DNA of 64,000 nt from Mycoplana rhizolycopersici. GTDB lineage: Bacteria; Pseudomonadota; Alphaproteobacteria; Rhizobiales; Rhizobiaceae. The DNA lies in the NCBI RefSeq assembly GCF_013378445.1, contig NZ_JABXYK010000002.1, positions 372,001 to 436,000 on the forward strand. The letters are read 5' to 3'. A model generated the notes under the pieces. The model had not been told where the DNA came from and ran no database searches. It worked only from the letters and a program-made list of their open reading frames with translations. The translations under genes were made by a program, and so were the position numbers. Shown here piece by piece: positions 8,568-15,056 of the stretch; the stretch's first letter is position 1, and each line of letters opens with the position of its first letter.

Positions 8568-8685
8568 GCGTCATCCTCCCTGAAAAGCAAGGAAATCGTT
8601 CTGTTCAATCTTTCCGTGAAAGCCGCGCAGGCGCGACTTAAGGTTGGTCCATCAGATCAAGGGGGACCACATGACAACAACCACT

Positions 8686-9207
8686 TCATTCCGCAGCTCC
8701 GTCGCCATTGCGCGCAGCGCGCGTATCGCTAACGTATGCCGCGTAGAGATCCGCAGGAGGCGACCCGTGAGTGAAATCGACAGCATCCCCAAGCTCGCCG
8801 GCGCCGTTGCCGTGCTGACCGAGGCCGTCGGACGGCTGATCGCCAGACGGCCCGACGGCGAAGACCTGCTTGAAAAGGTGGAGGGCTCGCTCGACAGTCT
8901 TCGCGACGCCGTGGCAAAGGCATCCACCAAGACCGACAACAGAGTGCCCTATATCGCGGAGATGATCGACGGCGCCCAAACTACGCTTTTCGAGCTCGGG
9001 AACGCTGCGGGCAGCGACGACATCGGAGATTAGGAGGAGCTCCGTGCGACCGCGCCCGATACGCCGGCAAAGAACCGCAGCGGACAGGTTGCCCTCCCTT
9101 GCGTAGGCAGCAATCGCCTCGCGCTGTGCGGAGTTGAACCATCCGTGGGTGCCGCGTACCGGCGTAGTCCGCGCCATGTTGTCAATAAAAGTGCCAAGGT
9201 CTGTCAT
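8686..9207 (-). CDS. putative leftward phage gene, 3' half overlaps an opposite gene
   Basis: The frame starts at an ATG (9207) that overlaps the TGA of the Cro-like gene, so the start is credible. The first 55 or so residues (MTDLGTFIDNMARTTPVRG, then GWFNSAQREAIAAYAREGN) look like real protein. From about 9033 leftwards the frame is antisense to a well-coded rightward gene (8767-9033) and reads like a shadow. The likely explanation is that the gene lost its natural 3' end at a recombination joint. Only the N-terminal part should be trusted. Confidence 0.35.
   Translation of the reverse strand: MTDLGTFIDNMARTTPVRGTHGWFNSAQREAIAAYAREGNLSAAVLCRRIGRGRTELLLISDVVAARSVPELEKRSLGAVDHLRDIGHSVVGLGGCLCHGVAKTVERALHLFKQVFAVGPSGDQPSDGLGQHGNGAGELGDAVDFTHGSPPADLYAAYVSDTRAARNGDGAAE
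8767..9033 (+). CDS. small prophage hypothetical protein, 88 aa
   Basis: A rightward gene starting at GTG 8767, chosen because AGGAGG lies seven bases upstream; in-frame ATGs at 8644 and 8671 have poorer sites and an atypical arginine-rich start. The product is helical and acidic (SEIDSIPKLAGAVAVLTEAV, later EDLLEKVEGSLDSLRDAV) and could be a four-helix or coiled-coil protein. Third-position GC is high, which supports coding. It converges with the doubtful leftward gene at 9207. No domain recognised. Confidence 0.55.
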   Translation: MSEIDSIPKLAGAVAVLTEAVGRLIARRPDGEDLLEKVEGSLDSLRDAVAKASTKTDNRVPYIAEMIDGAQTTLFELGNAAGSDDIGD

Positions 9208-9419
9208 TCGGCGGCCTCCGAAGCGGTCGTTCCGAACACGAAGTCGTTCGGCTGAACTGCATGCTTGGTTACCTCGGCGATGCGGCGCATCTGTTCCGGC
9301 CTGGGGACGCGTTCACGATACATCCATTTCCGAACTGCAGACGCGGATACATCCTCGACGAGATTCGCCATCTCATCGGGACTGATCCTGTTCCGGCGCA
9401 TGTATTCCGAGAGTTCCAT
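9204..9419 (-). CDS. Cro-like helix-turn-helix repressor
   Basis: A 71-residue XRE/Cro-type DNA-binding protein. The HTH is visible at about residues 12-35 (SPDEMANLVEDVSASAVRKWM) and is followed by a basic segment (RERVPRPEQMRRIAEVT). It is transcribed away from the CI-like gene. The promoter at 9426-9454 carries an operator in its spacer and predicts a transcript start at or next to the ATG (9419), so the mRNA may be leaderless. Typical role: shutting off the repressor to allow lytic growth. Confidence 0.75.
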   Translation of the reverse strand: MELSEYMRRNRISPDEMANLVEDVSASAVRKWMYRERVPRPEQMRRIAEVTKHAVQPNDFVFGTTASEAAE

Positions 9420-9425
9420 GCACCG

Positions 9426-9454
9426 GTATTACCCATTTTGTGCAACATTGACAA
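9426..9454 (-). promoter_or_regulatory. leftward Cro promoter with operator in spacer
   Basis: On the minus strand: -35 TTGTCA (9454-9449), a 17-bp spacer, then -10 TAATAC (9431-9426). The spacer contains GTTGCACAAAATGGG (9447-9433), whose exact 15-bp copy recurs in the other orientation at 10177-10191. The predicted start site falls at 9419-9420, on the Cro-like ATG. Confidence 0.7.
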
Positions 9455-9504
9455 CCCCAAAATGTGGCGCGACGTCGCCACGGCGATTTGAGAAGTTACA
9501 CGTC

Positions 9505-10143
9505 ATGGGAAACAATTTGAAAAAGCTCCGCACGCAAGCCAGCATGACGCAAGAGGATGCGGCCGATCAGCTCGGCGTTTCCAAGAGCCAGTATGTGAAG
9601 CTCGAGCGCGGTGAGCGCCGAATGACGGCTGACTACATTGGGCGTCTTGCTAAAGTCTTTGGTGTCCGCCCAGCCGACATTCTGGAGGGCGCGATGCCAG
9701 ATACTGTTCCGCTAATGGGATACATCGGCGCTGGGGCTGAGATCATGCCTGACTTTGAGCAGGTTCCGCCGGAGGGTATCGAGCAGATTCACGTGCCGTT
9801 CGCCTTGCCTGATGACATGGTGGCTTTCCGGGTGCGCGGTGATTCAATGCTGCCGGTGTACAAGAGTGGCGCTACGGTCATCGTTTATCGTGAGCAGAAG
9901 CGTCCACTGGAGGCTTTTTACGGTGAGGATGCAGCGGTTCGCACATCCGATGGGCGACGTTTCATCAAGACCATCATGAAGGGAATTTCCGGCGTCAACC
10001 TTATGTCCTGGAACGCCGCTCCGATTGAAAATGCTCACCTGGAGTGGATTGGCGAGATCTTTGCCGTGCTCCCCGGATCGGGGCTGGGTGACCTCAAAAA
10101 GACGGGAGGCATTCAGGGCCGACTGAGGCTTGCGACGAACTAG
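9505..10143 (+). CDS. CI/LexA-like prophage repressor (HTH plus S24 peptidase)
   Basis: A 212-residue repressor that keeps the prophage silent. The N-terminal XRE-type HTH spans residues 7-60 (TQEDAADQLGVSKSQYVKLE). The C-terminal S24 LexA-like self-cleaving domain has the catalytic serine in RGDSMLP (about residue 113) and the lysine in RFIKTI (about residue 153). A possible Ala-Gly cleavage site sits in GYIGAGAEI (about residue 75). RecA-stimulated self-cleavage after DNA damage would induce the phage. The start at 9505 is the first Met ahead of the HTH. Matching operators lie on both sides of the gene (9433-9447 and 10177-10191). Confidence 0.88.
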   Translation: MGNNLKKLRTQASMTQEDAADQLGVSKSQYVKLERGERRMTADYIGRLAKVFGVRPADILEGAMPDTVPLMGYIGAGAEIMPDFEQVPPEGIEQIHVPFALPDDMVAFRVRGDSMLPVYKSGATVIVYREQKRPLEAFYGEDAAVRTSDGRRFIKTIMKGISGVNLMSWNAAPIENAHLEWIGEIFAVLPGSGLGDLKKTGGIQGRLRLATN

Positions 10144-10176
10144 CAGTCATCTCACCCCAAAGCGTGCAGCGTCAGT

Positions 10177-10220
10177 GTTGCACAAAATGGGGTTTACAAG
10201 ATACACATATTGGGTAATAT
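10177..10220 (+). promoter_or_regulatory. rightward early promoter and operator
   Basis: Operator copy GTTGCACAAAATGGG (10177-10191) directly abuts a -35 TTTACA (10193-10198), followed by a 16-bp spacer and -10 TAATAT (10215-10220). This should drive the rightward operon starting at 10251. A looser copy of the half-site (ACCCCAAAGCGTGCA, 10154-10168) forms an imperfect inverted repeat with it. A repressor bound here would block polymerase, giving a two-operator switch. Confidence 0.65.
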
Positions 10221-10250
10221 TCCGCTCGTTCTAACGAGGGGAATGTTCCC

Positions 10251-10484
10251 ATGATCCGCTATATCACCCGTCCCGATACCGCCGCCGCGGTCGCCGCGCG
10301 GCCGCGCTGCGTCCGCTCGCTCGAAGAGCGGATGGCCGATGAGATGCGCGAACTCGCCTTTGCCGGCGACAACGTCAGCGTCGAAGCGCTCGTCGCGCGC
10401 GGCTGGACCCGACCCACGGTCCTGCGCCTTCACGAAAAGGCCGTTGCCATCGCCCGCCGCAAGTCCGTTCGGCAGGTGGCCTGA
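10251..10484 (+). CDS. prophage hypothetical protein, 77 aa
   Basis: First gene of the rightward early operon. The ATG at 10251 has GAGGGG upstream. The product is basic, with a helix-turn-helix-like stretch at residues 42-65 (VEALVARGWTRPTVLRLHEK), so a small DNA-binding protein is possible. It ends one base before the next gene starts. No family recognised. Confidence 0.55.
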   Translation: MIRYITRPDTAAAVAARPRCVRSLEERMADEMRELAFAGDNVSVEALVARGWTRPTVLRLHEKAVAIARRKSVRQVA

Positions 10485-10485
10485 C

Positions 10486-10668
10486 ATGGCGGAGCGCCCA
10501 AATCCCCCGCGCATGATCCTTCCCGGCGATGACTGGATCACGGGCCAGGCGCCGGAATTCGCCGAGCCGCCGCGCATCAGCGGCAATCTCGAAACCCTGA
10601 TCGTTGGCATCTTCATCGGCGCCATCCTGTCGCCGTGCATGATCGCCATCGGCAAGTGGGTGTTTTGA
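10486..10668 (+). CDS. small prophage membrane protein, 60 aa
   Basis: A 60-residue protein with a proline-rich N-terminal region (MAERPNPPRMILPGDDWI) and one strong C-terminal membrane segment (LIVGIFIGAILSPCMIAIG). The ATG at 10486 closely follows the previous gene, and its TGA overlaps the next ATG (TGATG). A single-pass inner-membrane protein; function unknown. Confidence 0.55.
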   Translation: MAERPNPPRMILPGDDWITGQAPEFAEPPRISGNLETLIVGIFIGAILSPCMIAIGKWVF

Positions 10669-11345
10669 TGGGGGCGGCGATGCGTCTGGTCGACGAGCGC
10701 GTGACAACTGTCTGGAACGATGGCCGTGATATCGACCTCGGAAGCCCGGATCCCGAAATCGTCTGCTTCGCCGAGATCGGCAACACGCTTTCCAAGATCG
10801 CGCGCTTCAACGGCCGCAACCGCGGCGTAGCGCTCTCCGTCGCCCAGCACTGCGTCATGGGTGCGCAGGCGTTGATCAACGAGGGCGCGACCCGGATGGA
10901 GGCGTCGCTCTTCCTTCTGCATGACGCGCATGAGTGGGTGCTCGGGGACCTCATCCGCCCGAGTGCCGAACTGTTCGCCGCCGCCTGTTCTGAGCTTTAC
11001 GGCGAAACGCGCCTGCTCGACGCCATCGCCGCCTGCAAGTCCGCTTGGGACGAGGCGATCTACTTCGCCGCCGGCCTTCCGGGACCGGAGGCATGGACAA
11101 AACGCCAGGCCAAACTGGTGAAGGACATGGATGCGCGCATGCAGCGCGCCGAGGCGATCTCCCTTTTCGGCGCCGCCGCCGCGCGCAAGTTCCCCAACTC
11201 CGCAACGCCGAAGCTGACGGGGGCGATCAAGCCCTGGGCGGCCGGCAAGGCGGAAGAGCAGTTCATGGCGATGGCAAATCGCCTCATCGGCGAGGAGCGG
11301 ATCCTCGATCGCGCATCGCTCGCAGCCCTCCGGAGAGCCCTATGA
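10668..11345 (+). CDS. HD-domain hydrolase, possible phage nucleotidase (YfbR-like)
   Basis: A 225-residue protein with HD-superfamily metal-binding features: QH in SVAQHCVMGAQAL (about residue 62) and HD in LLHDAHEWVLGDLI (about residues 84-97). Spacing and the HE..GD pattern resemble YfbR-type 5'-deoxynucleotidases and related phage HD proteins that reshape the nucleotide pool during infection. The start codon overlaps the preceding TGA, and the stop overlaps the next ATG. Substrate is not predictable; a general phosphohydrolase is the safe call. Confidence 0.7.
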   Translation: MGAAMRLVDERVTTVWNDGRDIDLGSPDPEIVCFAEIGNTLSKIARFNGRNRGVALSVAQHCVMGAQALINEGATRMEASLFLLHDAHEWVLGDLIRPSAELFAAACSELYGETRLLDAIAACKSAWDEAIYFAAGLPGPEAWTKRQAKLVKDMDARMQRAEAISLFGAAAARKFPNSATPKLTGAIKPWAAGKAEEQFMAMANRLIGEERILDRASLAALRRAL

Positions 11346-11683
11346 AAACGATAGCATGCACACCGGTCGCCGCGATCGGTGACACGCGCCAGCTGATGAT
11401 CACTAGCATGGACGGATCGACAAAGGTCGGAACCGCCAAGGACGGCGGCGCTTTGCTGGCGGACTTCACCGCCGGCGCCTTCATCCTCGCCGACAACGAC
11501 GGCCAGCTGATCGTCGGCCCGATCCAGATCGAGGCTGCACAGGTCTTGGCCCGTCGCGTAGCCGAAGGCGATCCGCGCGCGACGACGGAGCCGCAGGCAA
11601 ACCTGATCCTCGCCACCGCCGTGCTCGCGCTCGCCCATATGTGGCCGCGCGTGCTGGCAGCTGCCGCGAAGGGAGCTGTCTGA
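11342..11683 (+). CDS. prophage hypothetical protein, 113 aa
   Basis: Starts MKTIACTPVAAIGDTRQLMI with ATGA overlap to the HD gene, and its TGA overlaps the SSB start. Residues 20-65 look like small beta strands (DGSTKVGTAKDGGALLADF, then AFILADNDGQLIVGPI), and the C-terminal part is a helix rich in alanine. No motif recognised. Its place just before ssb suggests a role in DNA metabolism. Confidence 0.5.
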   Translation: MKTIACTPVAAIGDTRQLMITSMDGSTKVGTAKDGGALLADFTAGAFILADNDGQLIVGPIQIEAAQVLARRVAEGDPRATTEPQANLILATAVLALAHMWPRVLAAAAKGAV

Positions 11684-12177
11684 TGTCGGGATCCCTCAAC
11701 CGCGCCACATTGATCGGCCACCTCGGCGCCGATCCCGAAATCCGCCGCACCCAGGACGGTCGCCCGATCGCCAGCATGCGCCTCGCGACCTCCGAGACAT
11801 GGCGCGACAAGAACTCCGGCGAGCGCCGCGAAAAGACCGAATGGCACAGCATCGTCATCTTCAACGAGGCGCTGTGCAAGGTCGCCGAGCAGTATCTGAA
11901 AAAAGGCGCCAAGGTCTTCATCGAGGGCCAGCTCGCCACCCGCAAGTGGCAGGACCAGCAGGGCCAGGACCGCTACTCGACCGAGATCGTCCTGCAGGGC
12001 TTCAACGGCCAGCTCGTCATGCTCGATCGCGCCAACGGCTCCGGCTACCAGGCCGGCGGCAACGGCGCCAGCGACTACGGCTACGACACCGACCGCGCCG
12101 CTGGCAGCACTTCCAGATCCTCCGCATCGTCCTCGCAGAGCCTCTCGCGCGACATGAACGATGACATTCCGTTCTGA
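11683..12177 (+). CDS. ssb: single-stranded DNA-binding protein
   Basis: A 164-residue SSB. The OB-fold region begins LNRATLIGHLGADPEIRRT and contains the typical TEWHSIVIF and KKGAKVFIEGQLATRKWQD segments. A glycine/serine-rich linker (residues 118-152) leads to the acidic tail DMNDDIPF, which recruits partner proteins. It protects single-stranded DNA made during phage replication. The host chromosome normally carries its own ssb, so this is a phage copy. Start overlaps the previous stop. Confidence 0.93.
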   Translation: MSGSLNRATLIGHLGADPEIRRTQDGRPIASMRLATSETWRDKNSGERREKTEWHSIVIFNEALCKVAEQYLKKGAKVFIEGQLATRKWQDQQGQDRYSTEIVLQGFNGQLVMLDRANGSGYQAGGNGASDYGYDTDRAAGSTSRSSASSSQSLSRDMNDDIPF

Positions 12178-12194
12178 CGGGAAAGGGCAATCCA

Positions 12195-12616
12195 ATGGAA
12201 ACGCAGACTTTCGATCCCACGGCGTCCCGATCGCCGGTCCCGCAGGAAGCGGTAAAGGCCGCGGCCAAGTGCATTTCGAGGCAGGCAAAGCGGGGCAAAG
12301 CCAAGGAAGAGCCCGAGGCCCAGATCGAGGCCTTCACCGAGAAGCAGACCGGATCCGCGGACGCTCATGGCGTTGCCCGTGATCAGCTCCGCGCCTTCGT
12401 TGAGCGCATCGAGCGCCTCAAGAAGAGAAGGCCACGATCAGCGACGACATTAAGGACGTCTATGGCGAGGCCAAGGGCGTGGGCTTTTCGGTCCCGACGC
12501 TCCGCAAGGTCATTGCGATCCGCAAGCAGGACAAGGACGAGCGGATGGAACAGGAAGCCATCCTCGATACCTACCTGCAGGCGCTCGGCATGATCGACCT
12601 GCCGCCGGAGGATTGA
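12195..12616 (+). pseudogene. GapR-like (DUF2312) gene with a one-base frameshift
   Basis: Frame 1 starts at ATG 12195 and reads ...[13 protein letters not shown]. After about 12420 the family sequence continues in another frame: [17 protein letters not shown], then [19 protein letters not shown], ending LPPED at 12616. At the joint the DNA reads ctcaagaagagaaggcc where ctcgaagaagagaaggcc would keep the frame, so one G appears lost. GapR-like proteins are small coiled-coil DNA-binding proteins of alphaproteobacteria that follow overtwisted DNA. The copy also has a 70-residue N-terminal extension before the domain. It could be a real mutation, a sequencing error or, less likely, recoding. Confidence 0.75.
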
Positions 12617-12619
12617 GCG

Positions 12620-12994
12620 ATGCCGGTCGTCACCGTCACCACGGAAGTTTCCTTCGACGTCGCGGCACTCGACGACGACGTCATCAAGGCCGAATTCAAC
12701 CGTCGCTCCGGCGTCAAGCAGTGGGCGCACGATCACTGGAAAAGCAAGCTTCCGCCGGAGAAGGCGCTCTCGGATTTCACCAACGACGAGATCCTCGACG
12801 AGATGGAGGAGCGCGAAATCGAGCATCCACAACTGGTGACGATCGAACGCGTTTACCGCCTCATGGCCGAACACGAAATCGACGCCGCCATGGACGAGCT
12901 GTCGCGCGAGTTCGGCCTTTCCTTCCCATCACACGAGCGACGCATTGCGGATCTGCTCAGCAGCAGAGGGACCGACCCCCATGTTCAAAACTGA
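12620..12994 (+). CDS. prophage hypothetical protein, 124 aa
   Basis: Starts four bases after the GapR-like stop with MPVVTVTTEVSFDVAALDDD, a short beta-rich start, then acidic helices (FTNDEILDEMEEREI). It overlaps the start of the sliding-clamp gene by 14 bases. No catalytic motif or membrane segment. Position between DNA-binding and clamp genes suggests a replication accessory role, but this is only context. Confidence 0.55.
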   Translation: MPVVTVTTEVSFDVAALDDDVIKAEFNRRSGVKQWAHDHWKSKLPPEKALSDFTNDEILDEMEEREIEHPQLVTIERVYRLMAEHEIDAAMDELSREFGLSFPSHERRIADLLSSRGTDPHVQN

Positions 12995-14123
12995 AAAGCC
13001 CGCCTTCGTGGCGGCTCTGTCCAGCATCATCGGCGTCGTGAACCGCACCGCCAAGATCCCGATCCAGCAGCACGCGCTGTTCGAGCGCGACGGCGACACG
13101 ATCATCGTGCGCGGCACGAGCATGGATATCGAGATGGCGGCCCGGTTCAACGCCGGCTTTGCCGATGACTTCGAGGACTTCACAGCACCTGCGCACCTGA
13201 TGGCCGACGCCGTGAAGAGCATGCCCGACGGGCAGGAAATCCGCATCGAGCGCATCGACCATGCCGGCAAGATGACCGGCATTTACATCAAGTCCGGCCG
13301 GTCGCGGCTAAAGCTGCCGGTCATGCCCGCGTCTGATTTTCCCAAGCTCGACGCGGGCACCCTTCCGCACCAACTGAGCATGGCCTCTTCGCTGCTGGCC
13401 AAGGCCATGAAGGCGACGGTGCACGCAGTCACCAAGGACCAGACGCGCTACTATCTCGCTGGCGTCTACCTTCATCCGAAGGAAGACGGCCTTCGCCTGG
13501 TGGCAACGGACGGTCTGCGGCTGGCCGTTCGCCTGATCAAGGCGATCGACCTCGACCAGGGCGAGGATCTGGCAAGCCTTCCGCCGATCATCGTGCCCAC
13601 CAAGGCCGTCGACACGATCCTCAAGTTCATCGCCGAGGACGAGGATGTCACACTCGACTATTCGGCACTTAAACTCCGCGTCACCTGCGGATCCCGCGTG
13701 ATGACGGCAAAGCTCGTCGAGGCCACCTTCCCCGACTACTGGGCCATCAAGCCTGCGGCCGGCGCGATCTGCGCCAGCTTCAGCGCCGCCAGCCTTTCGG
13801 GCGCCATTGCCCGCGTGTTGGTGGCAACGCCCGATGCTGGCCTCGGCGTCGCCTTCCGCTTCTCCGGCGGCGCGCTGGCCCTGCAGGCGCGCGACAACGC
13901 CGTCGGCGAAGGGGAAGACGAGATCGACTGCGCCGCCGATGGCGAGGTCGAGACCGGCTACAACGGCGCCCATATGCGCGAGGCGCTCGACCACACCGAA
14001 GGCGACGCCGTCGAGCTGCTGACCAGTGTCGGCGCCAGCCCCTCGCTGCTCCGCGCCGCCGGCGACGAGCACAACTACACCATCCTTATGCCGATGAAGC
14101 CAAAGGGAGCACGCGCGTCATGA
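12981..14123 (+). CDS. phage-encoded DNA polymerase III beta subunit (sliding clamp)
   Basis: A 380-residue DnaN-like protein, close to the usual 370. The family layout of three related domains can be followed: the first ends with IDHAGKMTGIYIKSGRSRLKL; the second has YYLAGVYLHPKEDGLRLVAT (a beta-clamp hallmark) and LRVTCGSRVMTAKLVEATFPDY; the third is more divergent and ends with HNYTILMPMKPK. The clamp rings DNA and tethers polymerase. Start at 12981 (MFKTEKPAFVAAL) overlaps the previous gene. Chromosomal dnaN normally sits near the origin, so this is an extra, phage-borne clamp that may capture the host polymerase. Confidence 0.87.
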   Translation: MFKTEKPAFVAALSSIIGVVNRTAKIPIQQHALFERDGDTIIVRGTSMDIEMAARFNAGFADDFEDFTAPAHLMADAVKSMPDGQEIRIERIDHAGKMTGIYIKSGRSRLKLPVMPASDFPKLDAGTLPHQLSMASSLLAKAMKATVHAVTKDQTRYYLAGVYLHPKEDGLRLVATDGLRLAVRLIKAIDLDQGEDLASLPPIIVPTKAVDTILKFIAEDEDVTLDYSALKLRVTCGSRVMTAKLVEATFPDYWAIKPAAGAICASFSAASLSGAIARVLVATPDAGLGVAFRFSGGALALQARDNAVGEGEDEIDCAADGEVETGYNGAHMREALDHTEGDAVELLTSVGASPSLLRAAGDEHNYTILMPMKPKGARAS

Positions 14124-14165
14124 CCTGTGTCAGTCGCGTGTGCGGAAGAATGAGCTTTGGGGGTC

Positions 14166-14208
14166 TAAAAATGAGGAGAGCCGCTCAACCATTTCTGGGA
14201 GCGGCTCT
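14166..14208 (-). terminator. intrinsic terminator for the tRNA gene
   Basis: Minus strand: GAGAGCCGCTC, a 12-base loop, GAGCGGCTCTC, then CTCATTTTTAG. The 11-bp stem and T-run follow the tRNA 3' end at once, so the tRNA has its own leftward terminator. Confidence 0.75.
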
Positions 14209-14297
14209 CAATCCGGATGGGATTCGAACCCACGAGACCCCTTTCGAGGCCTACTTCATTTTCAGTGAAGCGCAATCAACCGCTCTGCCACCGGTCC
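14209..14297 (-). tRNA. phage-borne type II tRNA, serine-like body, GAA anticodon
   Basis: An 89-nt cloverleaf on the strand opposite to the operon. D arm reads GCAGAGCGGTTGATTGC; the anticodon stem is CTTCA/TGAAG with loop CTGAAAA, giving anticodon GAA. A long variable arm follows (AGGCCTC-GAAA-GGGGTCT), and then a T arm (GTGGG TTCGAAT CCCAT). The long variable arm and G73 fit a serine tRNA, but GAA is the phenylalanine anticodon. The acceptor stem is imperfect (GGACCGG against CCGGATT: one A-A mismatch and two G-U pairs) and CCA is not encoded. It may be decayed or specialised. Confidence 0.7.
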
Positions 14298-14379
14298 ACA
14301 TACGTGGAGGAACCCATAACGTGGTGCAGGGAAACGCTCATGTCAATATTATCGATGCCTTTGATTGCGGAGGCGTCTC

Positions 14380-14727
14380 ATGAGCAGCCGCCGCGACCGC
14401 ATACGCGCAAAGATCATGGCGCGGGTCGAGATCGACGAGGAGACCGGCTGCTGGCTTTGGACCGGCCCGACTTCGGGCGAGAACGGTCGCGGCGCTGGCT
14501 ACCCGCGCATGAGCCTCGACGGCCAGACGGTCGCCGTCCACATCGCCATGTGGACGAACGAGCACGGCTACATTCCGGGTAAGAAAGAGCTGGATCACGT
14601 CTGCCGCAACCGGCGCTGCATCCGGCCAGACAACGACAAGCATATCCAGATGGTCACGCGCAAACGAAACGCGCTCCGCCGCGAAGAGGCAAAGCGCGCC
14701 CTGGCCTGCGAGGAGGTGAGGGGATGA
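14380..14727 (+). CDS. HNH endonuclease-like protein
   Basis: A 115-residue small HNH-type protein. Features seen: CWLWTG near residue 17, the HIAMW helix near residue 49, then LDHVCRNRRCIRPDN (residues 67-81), the typical DH..C..RxC zinc/HNH core found in phage HNH homing and packaging-associated nucleases. The ATG at 14380 has GGAGG seven bases upstream. The gene lies between the tRNA and the recombination genes, so it may be a homing-type passenger instead of the terminase-associated HNH. Confidence 0.78.
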   Translation: MSSRRDRIRAKIMARVEIDEETGCWLWTGPTSGENGRGAGYPRMSLDGQTVAVHIAMWTNEHGYIPGKKELDHVCRNRRCIRPDNDKHIQMVTRKRNALRREEAKRALACEEVRG

Positions 14728-15056
14728 CGACGCCAATGCTCCTCACGCCGCAGGTGGCTGCTGAGCGCCTTGGCATATCCACACGCCAGCTCCGCGACTT
14801 GACCGACGAGGGTCAACTGCGGTGGATTAACATCGGACTCGGCCGCAAGCGCCCCACGCGGCGCTACACGGAAGCCGACCTCGAAGCCTTCATAGAGGAG
14901 CGGGCTGCAAAATGTCGGTCTACAAGAGAGCAGGACAAGAGACTTATTCCTACGACTTCCAGCTACGCGGTCGTCGATTTTCGGGCGATACTCGCGCAAA
15001 AAACCGCCGCGAGGCGGAGCGGTTCGAAGCCCAGCGGAAAGAAGAAGCCAAGCTAA
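14724..15056 (+). CDS. excisionase-like helix-turn-helix protein
   Basis: A 110-residue protein whose first 60 residues form a MerR/excisionase-type HTH (LTPQVAAERLGISTRQLRDL, then a GRKRPTRRYTEADLEAFIEE end), as in DNA-binding proteins that steer integrase toward excision. Its start overlaps the HNH stop by four bases. Its last 145 bases overlap the integrase gene in another frame; the final 45 residues are lysine/arginine-rich and may be real or a tolerated tail. Likely controls integration direction. Confidence 0.65.
   Translation: MTTPMLLTPQVAAERLGISTRQLRDLTDEGQLRWINIGLGRKRPTRRYTEADLEAFIEERAAKCRSTREQDKRLIPTTSSYAVVDFRAILAQKTAARRSGSKPSGKKKPS

Noticed and set aside
14120-14383. Open frame of 87 codons starting in the clamp stop codon
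   Set aside because: It runs through the antisense of the tRNA and its terminator and has no ribosome site or coding bias.
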